From Ischnura elegans (lineage: Eukaryota > Arthropoda > Insecta > Odonata > Coenagrionidae), in the NCBI RefSeq assembly GCF_921293095.1, contig NC_060251.1:56747585-56811584 (forward strand): 64,000 bases of DNA, written 5' to 3'. The first letter of the stretch is position 1; each line of letters begins with the position of its first letter. Below the pieces are notes generated by a model, which did not search any database, was not told where the DNA came from, and was given only the letters and a program-made list of their open reading frames with translations. Below, piece after piece: positions 1 through 10,271 of the stretch. The translations under genes were made by a program, and so were the position numbers.

Positions 1-64
1 GATGCCTTGAATTCAAGGCATCCTGCGCAAGCCTAAGACGCGGATGCCTTGAATACAAGGCATC
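1..64. repeat. pair of 22-bp palindromes in direct repeat
   Basis: Positions 1-22 are a perfect 22-bp palindrome (GATGCCTTGAATTCAAGGCATC read as two 11-bp halves). Positions 43-64 repeat it with one central change (GAATAC for GAATTC). The two are separated by 20 bp. The window edge truncates the context, so a longer tandem array upstream is possible. No function assigned. Confidence 0.8.
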
Positions 65-2180
65 GGTCCCGTTGGGTTTCTCGGCCCGCCATCTGCCTCC
101 GTGTCTTCTACTAGACCCTGCAATTGTGCCCAGCGTCTCAGTGTGTCTTCTCCTGTGACTGGATACAAGTCGTTTGCTTGCAGCAGATTTTTTGCCTTCT
201 TTTTATTATAATATATTTATTATAATTTTATTATAATATTTAATATTTTCGTTGTTAATAGTGCACATTTTAATAATTTTGAACTATGTATGATTGTATA
301 CGATTAAAGAAGACATAATATCTGATATTATTGCAAAATATTTTTTCCGCGTGGCGGTGTGTTATGATAAATTTTCTCAGCATTGAGTGTGTTAAAGTTG
401 GTAGATGCATATGCTGTGCAATTTGCAGCATATGTCCTGTTTCCCTGCATATTTGTAACTTATGCTTAACTTTTGGACACCAGTGTAGTTGCATGATTAT
501 TATATTTCCATGTCTCCCTTTGAGGTAGTCACTTTTCTCTCTCCTAAATATGAATACCTTTTTTTTCATTCTTATTGAATTCTTTTTTCCCGACTGTATT
601 ATCTAACAGCAGGATCTGGCTAAAAAGTTTTCAGAATAATTTTTTTCTCAGAACATTTTGCTCATTTATTATCAAAGACAAGGAATTAATCGAAGCAAAG
701 GCCTATTTGCCTCTTAGGTAATCAAGCAAATTAGGATGGGAAGAAAATCTGATAATATGTATTTAGGAGATAAGGATCTTGTCATTGGAAAACAATAGGA
801 CAGAAGGATAACTAAGGAATATGGATTAGGAAAAGGTTATGAAAGTGGAGGGGCTAATGGAAATCCACACAGAGAATATACCTGTGTTTTCTCACTCATG
901 TATTATATTCACAACCAAAGAGGATGCACATGAAATATGCCAGAAGACATAGGGTGACAAATAGATGACAGCTTATAGTCGAGTAGACATTTAAAAACCA
1001 GGTGAAAGACTGCTAAGGGTATAGCAACAGTGAGTACAATTAAGTGACATTGATATGCCACTTATAATTCAGAAAACTGCTGAGAAAGGTGAAGAACAAA
1101 TGGCAAGGAGAAACTAAAGGATATTCTAAATCAGATGGGATTCAGGAAGCAGTGCAGAATAAAGTCAAAGAGGACCTTACCAAGAATTCAGTTGAAGATA
1201 GCTATAAAAGAAGATCTTCTGGGAAGAAAAGCAGTCAAGAAAAATGTCAAAGATCGTAAATGAAGTCCAAGAACTCATTAGTCTTAAGCCCCCAGATTTA
1301 AATTTCTGGTAGTTGCCCTTACCTGCTGGATTTAATTCTAATCTTCCCATCAAATTTTCAATGAACATGCCCGTAAGGGCATGTTAGTCATTTAAAGGTT
1401 AAAGAAAGAATTGGGTTCAAGCATGAGAACCGAAGTGGAGAAACTTGAACATGTTTATGTACAAGAAAATATGGAACAAAATAAGTCGCTAAATGACAAA
1501 AGATAGCGTTGAAGGAGCAATCCCTCATTTTGTGATTTCCTGCTCCCTGCATTTAGTCCGTAACTGTGATTAGTGTGTGCTGGTATCGCTAGGGTCGGTT
1601 CTAGACATTTTTTTATAGCAAGAAAACAACATTCCCCCTCAATACTAACTTGAGAAGTAGTAGGAATTCTCCCTGGATACATTTTAAAATAGATACAAAT
1701 ACTTTAGGAATAAGGTTTGAGACTGAAATGTCAGTGTGAACTTAAAATGGGCTTGCTCTTATATATTGAATGTGATAATTTTAGAGCATAAAAACCAATT
1801 ACACATAAAAATTCAGAGTAAATATCAGGGGCGATCTGGAGTAATTCGGGGCCCTCTGCTAGGGCTCATGTTAGGGCCCTCCTTACAAGGCCCTTCCCCG
1901 AAAATTTTTTTGAAAATTGTATTACCAGAAATTGATTTCGACGCTACTCTGGTTGATGAAAACTAGATAAAATATAATAAAAATAGTACTTTCGAAAGAA
2001 TAAATACTATGAAAAGTGATATTTTCACAGTTATATAATTTGATATTGTGTTATGGATCTATTACCTATTTAGTGAATTTGTTCCTTGAAACTGAACTGA
2101 AATCTAAAAAACCTCTGAAATAACCTTTTCAAGAAAGCATCAGGTTTTTTTTATCCTCTGACACCTTTATTTTACTAATA
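65..2180. other. anonymous AT-rich DNA
   Basis: No convincing gene. An AT-rich low-complexity run with TTATTATAAT units lies at about 200-245. The short ORFs here (at most about 100 codons) lack recognisable domains and have no splice or codon-bias support. Confidence 0.5.
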
Positions 2181-2181
2181 C

Positions 2182-2605
2182 ACGAGGGTTGCCCAGGATT
2201 GTTTTCTCTCTATAAGTGATATATGTTGCAAGCAGCATGCCTTCATTTAATTTCTCACTGCAGAGATGGAAACTGTTGGAAATATTCAAAAACGATTGTG
2301 CTGAGCCTATTGAGTGTCTGCTGTCAATAGGAGTACAGTTAGTCATTAGGCTCAGAGGACAAGGGCATCAGAGGGCAGTTTGGCGGTGCTCCAAGATTTG
2401 CTGGGATCGGATACTTGGACAAGAATAGGAACCAACAGGGCAAACACACCCTTGTTTTGCACTGAAGGAACGGGACAGAGATTATGTGGAAAAATATGGT
2501 GTATAGTTGAGATATCATTCTTCCGTGTATGTAATTCTCATCACATGCGATGAATAAATGTCGAAGAAAACAAATATGGTACAATACTTTCTGGGCAACC
2601 CTCGT
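2182..2605. mobile_element. mariner-like short TIR element
   Basis: A perfect 15-bp terminal inverted repeat (ACGAGGGTTGCCCAG) occupies 2182-2196 and, inverted, 2591-2605. ACGAGGGTTG-type ends are common in mariner-like elements. The 424-bp interior has no intact transposase. A TA lies just left of the element (2179-2180), but the right flank reads AT/TT, so the target duplication is not clean. Best read as a non-autonomous or internally decayed mariner-type copy. Confidence 0.6.
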
Positions 2606-2732
2606 ATTTATATACTCTTTTTATGCTGAGTATGCTATAAATAAATCAACTAATGAAAATGCCGAATTTTATATTTGCAAAAAAAAGCTTTGGTACAACA
2701 AATCTGTGTAATTTTTTATTATGCCATTCATT

Positions 2733-2915
2733 GCCGGCCTCGGTGGCGGCGGGGTAAATTCCTCGCCTGCCAAACCGAAGGTCGCGGGTTCGAGTCCCGC
2801 CTGGGTAAGTTACCCTTATCCAGAGCATGGATGTTTGTGATTGTTAAATGTTATCAACCCCGATGTAAAGGCCGAACAGTGCTGTTTTCGGTGGTGTGTG
2901 AAATAAAGAAATATA
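2733..2915 (+). mobile_element. tRNA-derived SINE, family A, copy 1
   Basis: The tRNA-like head contains an A-box-like stretch (GGTGGCGGCGGGG) and a strong B box (GGGTTCGAGTCCCGC) at about 2786-2800. The body (CCCTTATCC.. GCATGG..) ends in AAATAAAG. A second copy with the same head, body and AATAAA-rich tail is at 45968-46165. Two dispersed copies sharing a non-tRNA body argue for a SINE and not a tRNA gene; no acceptor-stem pairing was identified. Confidence 0.8.
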
Positions 2916-3226
2916 CGCTTCACGATAGGTGCGAGTGTTGTGGGGGCCCCTATGCTCAGGGCCCTCAGCGATCGCCGACAAGGCCAGACCACCCCTGGTA
3001 AACATTTTAGCTTAGGTGCCCCTTTTGGTTGGCACCCTACGTGGCTGCTTACTTTGCTAACTGCTTAAACAGGACCTAAGCATCACCACATATGCCATGT
3101 TGTCTACTGTTTGTTCTCCTTTTATAACTCACTTCCATCTTGCTCTGTATGCGATTATTGCTTCTCCAGCCCTCTGTCCGCACAAATATGTTTTTTGATA
3201 TTGCTTTCATTTGCTAAAGTGGAAGC

Positions 3227-3484
3227 CAGTGGCATAGCAAGGGAGGAGGTCGGGAGGTCCAAACCCTGTCGAAATATAAAAACACAATTTCTTTCCTTCA
3301 TAAAAGAAAACAAAATATTGGAAAAAACATGAATTTGCTAATTATTTCTTTGACAAATGAAGTTTTTTTGATTATGCAAAGTGTTAAAATCAATTTAAAA
3401 CCCTCTACTTAGTGATATCAGTTTTTTTTTAATTTCCACCCTGGTTTTGGACCCCCCTGAACAGAATTCCAGGCTACCCCACTG
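3227..3484. mobile_element. hAT-type MITE, family M1, copy 1
   Basis: Begins CAGTGGCATAGC and ends GGCTACCCCACTG. Flanks GTGGAAGC (3219-3226) and GTGGGAGC (3485-3492) form an 8-bp target duplication with one mismatch, as expected for hAT. The interior (TTCCTTCATAAAAGAAAAC and onward) recurs at 22098, 45146 and 57007. No coding capacity. Confidence 0.85.
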
Positions 3485-3771
3485 GTGGGAGCTGCCTGTG
3501 GGATAGATAAGAACCACCATGTGGAAGAGAGCACAAAATACATTGCCATTGCTAGCGCAAATAAAATTCCTCAGATAGAAAATCAAGATAAATTATATTC
3601 GAATGAGCTTTAATCTGAATTTTATTCAGCAATAAGGGACCTTCAAATGAACCTGATATAAATCTTGAATTTATGATATTTCTGCAGAGCTTATTAAAAT
3701 TGAGGGAAGAAGAAATGAACTCCACTCTACAAAACCATCTTTGACATGAACTAAATTGGAAATTTAACAAA

Positions 3772-4240
3772 GGGCTTCCAAAAGAACATAATCATTCTTA
3801 TTCCCGAGAAGAAGACAGCTGAGAAGTGTTAAGATTTTGAGAATATTAGCTTGGTGACGCATGGGCCAAAAATATTGTCAGGGATCCTTTATAGTTGTTT
3901 CTGCTTTGTGCTTATGCTTTCCAAATTATTCCCCTCTTATTTGGAAATCAGAATATTTTCTGAATCCAGACCAATTTGGATTTAGGAAGAGTAAATGCAA
4001 TGCTTGTAATCCTGAAAGAAATTGGAGTATTATACAATATCTGGAGAATTTTCTACTTGTTTTAAAAACAAGGAAACAATTGTAGCTTTGGTAGAATCTG
4101 GATCAAGCTTGACTATCTTATTTTGGGTTGATTTCCCTTTTGACGTACCCTATGCACTTGCATTTGTATGTTGATGTATTGTGTCCTCTGGGCAAATAAA
4201 GATATAATAACTATTATTATTAATATTATTATTATTTTTC
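3772..4240 (+). pseudogene. decayed LINE reverse transcriptase fragment with ATT-repeat tail
   Basis: Frame-by-frame translation recovers reverse-transcriptase blocks: ILIPEKKTAEKC then DFENISLVTHGPKIL (an in-frame stop between them), QFGFRK at about 3969-3990, and KNKETIVALVE near 4070. These match the early fingers/palm part of non-LTR reverse transcriptases. Several frameshifts and stops are present and the palm YADD region is missing. The fragment ends in GCAAATAAAGATATAATAA followed by ATT repeats, a LINE-like 3' tail, so the RT start was joined to the 3' end by an internal deletion. The clade is not resolved. Confidence 0.65.
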
Positions 4241-4317
4241 CCAAATGTAATGAATAAGTAAATGCAAGAGTGTCTCATTATTCATAACAGTAACGAATTA
4301 TTTTTAAAGTTTTCTAC

Positions 4318-5245
4318 CAGTTAAGGTAGGTTCCCATGGTGTACTTAAGATGCATTCTGGCAGCATCCCCTTCCTTCATTTACTTCCCCCTTCAATTCAC
4401 AATAAGGCCTATCCCCATTCATTCTACCTAAAACCCTATTCTCTTCTTTCCTCTCCCTCATTTACCTAACATTCTACCCTCTAACACCGTTTTCAACATC
4501 CCCTCCCCACTAAGTACTCACTCCATCCATACCTTCTGTCTCCTCAGTATCTCATCTAGAGGCTACCTCTCCTCACCCACCATGTCAAGCACTCTGTCGT
4601 TCCTCCCCCTCTCCATCCACTTCACCTTCTCCATTCTTCCCCACACCCACATCTCTAATGCCTCCAATCTTCTCTCGCCCTTCTTCCTTATAGTGTCCAC
4701 ATTTCCACACCATAAGCAGTGGCGGATACAGATGGGGGGTGCAGGGGGCACCCCCCCCCCCCCTTGCGGGTCCGGCTGTATTGCCGAACATTGCAAAACC
4801 AAAATTGTAACTTTTTTATATCATAAGATGGCATTGTCTTTTACATGTTTATAATCACTTTAAATAAAATTTTCTTATACTTTGCCTGTCCCTTGATCAT
4901 CTCTTATTACGATAAAAGTAAAGACAACTCAAGATATGTTGCGCCCCCCCCCCCCTTGAGTTTTTTCTGTATCCGCCACTGACCATAAGGCACTACACTC
5001 CAGAACACTCTTTACTGAAATTTTCTTTAAACTCTTGTATAATGATCCCCTCATAAATCCTGCTCATGAATGCGTCCTTTACTAATTCAATTCTCTTCCT
5101 GTTGTCCTTGCTGGTGTATCCTTTTCCTTGAATGTGCTGCCCAAATAGTTGAATTGCTTTGCCGCTCAAGTTCTTCTCCTGGTACTTTTATCTTCAGTTT
5201 TCCATTCCTAACTTGTGATGCTTTACACAACCGAATAACAACATG
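4318..5245 (-). pseudogene. APE-type LINE, 3' RT region (LINE family 1)
   Basis: Read on the minus strand, this matches other copies in the window (13.5-14.6, 17.0-17.9, 37.2-38.4 and 39.7-40.4 kb). It carries fragments of the post-RT domain such as RRLEALEMWVWGRMEKVKW and RNDRVLDMVGEER, then the 3' untranslated region. Frameshifts and stops disrupt it. A MITE (4717-4981) interrupts it with a perfect target duplication, so the LINE is older. Known role of the family: target-primed retrotransposition. This copy is dead. Confidence 0.75.
4717..4981. mobile_element. hAT-type MITE, family M2, copy 1
   Basis: Perfect 15-bp terminal inverted repeats, CAGTGGCGGATACAG (4717-4731) and CTGTATCCGCCACTG (4967-4981). 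Flanked by an exact 8-bp duplication ACCATAAG (4709-4716 and 4982-4989). The 265-bp non-coding interior contains C-runs near both ends. A diverged second copy is at 21046-21308. Inserted into a LINE remnant. Confidence 0.92.
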
Positions 5246-5306
5246 AGCTGGATTAGTAGGGATTCCATTGAAAAATTTAATGAAGTGTTTTGTATTACTA
5301 ATTCAG

Positions 5307-6053
5307 GTGGTTATTGGCCCAGACCTGGAAATAACCAATATCGTCACAAGATGGCATGGCTCAACACATGATGCCCGAATATTCAACAACAGCAGGTTAA
5401 AGATGATGAGTGAAATGAGAGAGGTGAAAGGCATTTTGCTTGGGGATAGGGGGTATCCACAGTTGCCCTACTTCTACACACCCCTGACAAATCCAGTAAT
5501 AGCACCAGAAAGATGGTAATTTGATGAATTAGAAAAAAAAGAGAATTTTGATTCATCAGGTAAGTAGTTCAGTACTACTGCCATTAACCTTCTGTTAACT
5601 CCTCACAATGAGGAGATGATTTTGGTCTGTTTCCTCATTATTCAATTCACCAAACTAGGTTTCGGTGCATCATGCCTTATGATAATTCATATATTAATTT
5701 TTATTATGAAGAATAAATCCAATTTCCACCATTAAGCCTGAAATAGAATCTTTTACTCCATTTACCATAGGTACAATGCTGCACATATTGTAACAAGGTA
5801 CATGGTGGAAAGGTGCTTTGGGATATGGAAGAGGTAATTTGCCTGTCTCTCAATGAAATTGAGAACCAAGTTAGACACAAGGTCTAAGATAATCTTGGCT
5901 TGTGCCGTGCCCCATAATGTTGCCAGGCAGTGAAGGGAGGACATCCCTAACATGCCTGAAATCAATGTCCCCATTGCTGCTGTTCATCAGCCTAATCAAA
6001 GAGGAGATGCTGAACGAGTGGCCTTCATCCAACGGTACTTTGGGCAAGACTGA
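5307..6053 (+). pseudogene. PIF/Harbinger (HARBI1-like) transposase fragment, two exons
   Basis: Exon 1 (5307-5515, preceded by an ATTCAG acceptor) encodes the DDE block with WHGSTHDARIFNNS and the aspartate motif GDRGYPQLPY. Exon 2 (5771-6053, after a CATAG acceptor) continues in phase with YNAAHIVTRYMVERCFGIWKR, which holds the third (glutamate) region, and ends RYFGQD-stop. The tryptophan codon is split exactly across the intron, supporting the splice. Two in-frame stops (after GIWKR and after NVARQ) and a missing N-terminal part with the first catalytic Asp make this non-functional. Family role: DNA transposase acting with a Myb/SANT partner. Myb/SANT remnants lie at 7.7 and 12 kb. Confidence 0.88.
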
Positions 6054-6244
6054 TGGACCAGCTACATTGGTACCCCATAAAAAGGTAATTTGTTCTAAGT
6101 GAAATAAATATGTTTTCACTCAAATAACATATTTTTATATCAGCAACTTCTATATAGCCCAAGGATTATATGACATGCCAGCATTAGAATGTTGCTACAA
6201 TGGTAAATGAAGAGCAAACTTAGTGCATGTCCACAGTAATTTTA

Positions 6245-6295
6245 TTTTGTACGACGCGTTTCAGCGACCTTACTTCGCTATCATCAGGTACAAAA
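6245..6295 (-). ncRNA. hammerhead-ribozyme-like motif (left foldback arm)
   Basis: On the minus strand the order is: TTTTGTAC, CTGATGA, T, AGCGA, AGTAAGG, TCGCT, GAAA, CGCG, TC, GTACAAAA. The outer 8-mers pair perfectly (stem I). AGCGA/TCGCT pairs perfectly (stem II). CTGATGA and GAAA are the invariant hammerhead core strings, and GTC precedes stem I at the expected cleavage position. Departures from the canonical form: one extra U between the core and stem II, and a very short stem III (CGCG). Minimal stem III hammerheads are known from Penelope-like retroelements. Activity is untested. Confidence 0.5.
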
Positions 6296-6740
6296 TGCCA
6301 TATTTTCGTCAAGAAGTCATATATATATACAATCATGCAAATGGGAGGGGTATATTTATGAGTCAGCGGAAGTGGGAGAGGGTTTGGGGGGGGGTAAAGG
6401 ATGGGGGAAGGGGGTGGGGAGGTGGTTGGGATACGTAAGGATTTGGGGTTCGGTTGAAGGTTTTGAGAGGGGGGAGGGCTAACAATGGGGAATGACTCAG
6501 GAACTCAATGTCATTCAAAAGATTTTCCTTGCGTTTTTCTCCTCCCGTTGTTAGCCCTCCCCCCTCTCAAAACCTTCAACCGAACCCCAAATCCTTACGT
6601 ATCCCAACCACCTCCCCACCCCCTTCCCCCATCCTTTACCCCCCCCCCCCAAACCCTCTCCCACTTCCGCCGACTCATAAATATACCCCTCCCATTTGCA
6701 TGATTGTATATATATATGACTTCTTGACGAAAATATGGCA

Positions 6741-6791
6741 TTTTGTTCCTGATGATAGCGAAGTAAGGTCGCTGAAACGCGTCGTACCAAA
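6741..6791 (+). ncRNA. hammerhead-ribozyme-like motif (right foldback arm)
   Basis: Plus-strand counterpart of the left-arm motif: CTGATGA at 6749-6755, the same 5-bp stem II, then GAAACGCGTC. Stem I here is TTTTGTTC against GTACCAAA, so pairing is weakened by two changes. The left-arm copy is therefore the better-preserved one. Confidence 0.42.
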
Positions 6792-7224
6792 TAAAATTAC
6801 TGTGGACATGCACTAAGTTTGCTCTTCATTTACCATTGTATCATTATGTTCCACAACATCTCGCCGAACACCGTTGAATACAGAATGTTGCTATTTAATC
6901 ATTACCATAATTGGCGGCATTATGAAAGCTAACTTTATTTAATAACTATATTTTGCATTGGTTAACTGAAATCAATATAAATCAAGACTAACTTTTCATT
7001 CAGTGAGCATATCTTCAAATGTGTTTCAAGCATTGTTCCCCTCTCTAAAATAAACCAAGATTGATGTATGCAGGCATTAACATTTAACATTCCCTCGCAG
7101 TGTAAAACCCTTCCAAGTAATTCTGTTCACCACACAAAGCATTAGCATGCATGCCTGTATTTATGTACTACTAACAATGACAATATAGCAGCATTCAAAT
7201 GACAATGGTAACTAATGGCTATCT

Positions 7225-7370
7225 CAGTTATGGAGTATGTACGTCAAATTTGAACTTTACTGACATGAAGGAAGATTTGAACTAGATTGACAACGTTTAC
7301 CTCGAAACGAAGGAGCTGTGTCAGTGTACATCCAGGAAAACATAAATGATGCATAATGAGACTGCCTATA
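7225..7370. repeat. dispersed direct repeat, copy 1
   Basis: About 130 bp from GAGTATGTACGTCAAATTTG to AATGATGCATAATG matches 9325-9455 in the same orientation (shared GAACTTT..TG.CATGAAGGAAGATT and CAGCTGTGTC..TACATC). The two copies are 2.1 kb apart and flank the Myb remnant and an inverted-repeat element. Nature unknown; possibly non-coding parts of one transposon family. Confidence 0.6.
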
Positions 7371-7689
7371 CTTCAGCATGCTCCCTTCAACTATTAATCC
7401 CAAAACGTAACAAAAACCCAAGGTTTTGTCAAGTTTTTGCTACAAAAAACAAGAATACAAATGCTTATTAAATGGCACTGGATAGGAAATTGATGCAGCA
7501 AAATTATATGTCATCCAAATGCATTATATTAACATTACATTATTACATGTACATCCTTCGAATGGGATTTTACCAAAAAGAAGCACTGCAGCTCTGAAAA
7601 AGCTGGCTGTAATGGATAGAAAACAAAGGTAGTTGGATAAGCTTCATAAGCATAGCATACAGCAAAAAAAAAGAGACTTCACTACAGTA

Positions 7690-7850
7690 AGAATCACCTT
7701 TGTTATGAGCAAAAAAAGAAAAGCTGTATTGGAGTGACAAGAAATCTGGTGCTGTGGCAGACATGGGATGAGGTGCATGGACGAGGGCCAGGAAACAAAG
7801 CAAGTAAGAAGTTGTGGGAAAACATGAGGGCACTTCATACCAAAGGGTGA
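7690..7850 (+). pseudogene. Myb/SANT-like DNA-binding gene fragment
   Basis: Across shifting frames this stretch reads KKRKAVLE, then KSGAVADMG, then SKKLWENMRALHTK. The same series appears in the better copies at 12 kb (RKAVLESKKMDTVS .. KRLWENMKAN) and 61.5 kb (HQEVLESKKTDALS .. RKSWDNLKMR). Stops and frameshifts separate the pieces and no intron is visible between the two halves. In PIF/Harbinger elements such proteins act as the DNA-binding partner of the transposase; the Harbinger transposase fragment lies 1.6 kb upstream. The match is short, so this is a moderate call. Confidence 0.5.
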
Positions 7851-8016
7851 ATAGACAGGAGGAAAAGGTAATGAGTCCCTCCTCGAATGACTCGAGTCCA
7901 GAATTAAAGACAACCTGCACAACTACCCAGCTAATGGCAAGAAGGCAACTCTGAGAAGTAGTGAGGGGTGATGAGACCTACGGCCAAAACTGGGAGGCCT
8001 GAAAATGATGAAGGTG

Positions 8017-8985
8017 CAGGGCCAGATTTACCGTAAGGCAAAATAGGTACATGCCTAGGGGCGTGGCAGTCCAAGGGGTGCCTTCTCCCCTATGAAAAAA
8101 CTGTATAAACCTGTATAAAATTTCTATACATTTTTATGCAATAGGGTAGTTTCCTTCATCAAAGAAAACGAAAGGCATTGATTGCGATTCGTTACCCACC
8201 ATTACTGTATTCATGATATACAAATTATTTCGTTTTAGAAATACCGGTTTAGAGGAATGGCAATGGTCCATTTTTATCCTCATTTGAAAAGGGCCAGATT
8301 AGCACCCATGCGATGCCACTCCACGTGACGTCACAGGGGCCTAGTTTCTACACGAGAAGATAGGAGTTATACATTGTCTGAGGTTACCAATGCATGCATG
8401 AGGCGCAGAGCTCAGGGAAACATGTCTTAATAATCACTTATTAAAATTGGATAAGGTCGGAAAGTTTTCTTCATTTGATAAGGTATTAATAATCCTTATT
8501 TAAGCCAAGCGCTACCAGCCAGCAGGTACTCAGCTACCCACTAGCAGCCTACGTCGTATTAGTGCTAAGCCTCGTCTCAAGGTCACGTCACAGGGCGGCA
8601 GCGAGAACCAGAAATACGTCTCACGGAGAGATTTCCCGGCATTCATACTCACGTGTCGCATTTTGGCGCGCTCGAAAATTTTCACTTTTCATTTAATCGC
8701 GAAAAATAGATATCGTCATTTAAAAATCTAAAAGCGTGAAATACGTACTCCAGGAGTAATAATCTTTCGATTTAGGCAATAAAAAAATAATAGGAAACCA
8801 CCCTATTGTCATGGCGATGCATAAGAATGTATACAAATTTTATACAGATTTATACAATTTTTTCATAGGGGCTGTCACCTCATGCGAGTGGCTATGCCTA
8901 ATCATAAAAATCGGGGAGGGGCAGGGGGCTCAAGTGAGGAGGGGTGCTCAATGGAGAGGTGCAACTTTGGGTAAATCCGACCCTG
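8017..8985. mobile_element. hAT-type TIR element split by a nested element
   Basis: Ends are CAGGGCCAGATTTACCG (8017) and, inverted, CGGATTTACCC.. (to 8985). Extended arms around TATGAAAAAACTGTATAAAC (8090-8140) and its inverted counterpart (8809-8875) make a long imperfect palindrome. Possible target duplication TGAAGGTG/TGGATATG matches at only 5 of 8 positions. The loop of the palindrome is occupied by the element at 8139-8808. Confidence 0.6.
8139..8808. mobile_element. nested TIR element of unknown superfamily
   Basis: Inverted ends CAATAGGGTAGTTTCC (8139-8154) and GGAAACCACCCTATTG (8793-8808) differ at one position. The 670-bp interior contains several CACGTGACGTCA / ACGTGTCG-like CpG-containing stretches and no ORF. 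It sits in the centre of the palindrome of the surrounding element, so it inserted later. Confidence 0.62.
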
Positions 8986-9324
8986 TGGATATGAAGATTG
9001 GCAGTTCGTCAGCGCAGCTGGAGAAACAGACATCAGCATTGACGAGGAGGCTCCTGTGGAGTAGAATAATCACAATAAATGAAAATTCAAAGCTTTCATT
9101 ATCTAAAGAACACCTAACAAATCGTGACATTTTCACAAATCAATCCACTATAGGAATTATGACCTTTGTAGAAGCATATGGAAACCGTATTTCTATTCCT
9201 TTCAGTCAAAAATTGCTATGAAACATAGGAATAGAAGACAACAGGAACCATCTGTAATAGTTAAATATTTATATCCTTCCATTTTCATGGCCATTATTTC
9301 TTGAATTTAGTAACTATTGGCAAT

Positions 9325-9455
9325 CTCAAGTATGTTACATTTGAACTTTGCTGGCATGAAGGAAGATTCTTAACTAGATAGACAATGTGTGCCTACAATT
9401 ACACCAGCTGTGTCTACATACATCTGGTAAGACCTCAATGATGCATATCACATCT
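9325..9455. repeat. dispersed direct repeat, copy 2
   Basis: Second copy of the 7225-7370 repeat, same orientation, roughly 75-80% identical by eye. Confidence 0.58.
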
Positions 9456-9640
9456 CTTATCTTTTACTCATGGTAAATGATCACTTAATAAAATCCATTC
9501 CTGCAATGAAACTTAACAATTCAATTTTTCCCTGGTCATGCCAAAATTCATGGTTATTTGATGGAGGGCTAGAAATAAAGGAGGAAAAATTTTCCTTTAA
9601 AACAACTCCAGTTTTTATTAGAATCCTATAATTACTATCT

Positions 9641-9720
9641 GGGATGGATCCAGGATTTCTTTCTGGGGGGTGGGGGCACAAACAAGGCTGTATCCAGGAT
9701 TTTGTTCTGGGGGGGCATAA
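9641..9720. repeat. hAT-end-like direct repeat
   Basis: GGATCCAGGATTTCTTTCTGG (split by two bases from the next copy) recurs as GTATCCAGGATTTTGTTCTG, each followed by a G-run. Similar ends occur in the M3 MITEs at 21570-21850 and 50296-50500. Probably overlapping termini of two decayed MITEs. Confidence 0.4.
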
Positions 9721-10271
9721 GGATACCCCATAATGCAAAATGAACACAATGATAACGGGACCGTATTAAAAATCCTGAATATTTTTTAAGGCACTGGAAA
9801 AGGTGAACATTGAATGAAATATATGGAAGAGGTAAATAAGGATGTGAAAGAAAGTACGTAGTAAAGATTAGCTGATATGAGAATTGAGTAGAGAGTGTCA
9901 TCAAACCAATATTAGGATTGTTGTCCAGAGATGATGACGATAAACACTTAAAGCCCTTGAGTAAAATAATTTCCACCATATTTTAAGGGGTTTTATTACA
10001 ACAATGTGACTTCCTTTCCAGGGCCTTAGCTAGGGTTAGTGGTCAGGTGGGGCAGACAGGTTGTCAGAAAAGTGAAAACTAAAACTAACTAAAAGTAACT
10101 AAGTTAGCATAACCAGTGCATTTACAGTTGAGGACCTCAAATCTGGAAAGCTTGGGACCAAAGGGTTTCTGGATTTCTGGTCTTCAGCACGTGGAAAAAG
10201 TGGTGCACTTTTTCTTGAGGATTTTAATGCAATGAAACCATAAGCCATGGTCTGTTGTACAACCCCTAGAA

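Larger units (their letters stand above)
6196..6840. repeat. foldback element with two ~297-bp inverted arms
   Basis: Left arm (about 6196-6492) and right arm (about 6544-6840) are near-identical inverted copies around a ~50-bp spacer. Differences are only scattered single bases. The left arm carries a G-rich stretch on the plus strand (about 6370-6480) and the right arm the complementary C-rich stretch. Both arms end in TACAATGGTAAATG. Each arm contains a hammerhead-like motif. No ORF has a recognisable domain; the Pro-rich and Gly-rich ORFs are translations of the C/G tract. Confidence 0.92.

Noticed and set aside
270..569. 99-codon ORF on the minus strand
   Set aside because: AT-rich, no domain, overlaps an opposite-strand ORF; no splice or codon support.
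2780..2805. Functional tRNA gene at the B-box sequence
   Set aside because: No acceptor stem or anticodon loop of proper geometry; a second copy shares a long non-tRNA body, so it is a SINE.
6508..6816. Proline-rich 102-codon ORF and its Gly-rich counterparts in the foldback
   Set aside because: These are translations of the C-rich and G-rich tracts of the inverted arms, not genes.
7570..7920. 116-codon minus-strand ORF with hydrophobic stretches
   Set aside because: Antisense to the Myb/SANT remnant at 7690-7850; no signal of its own.
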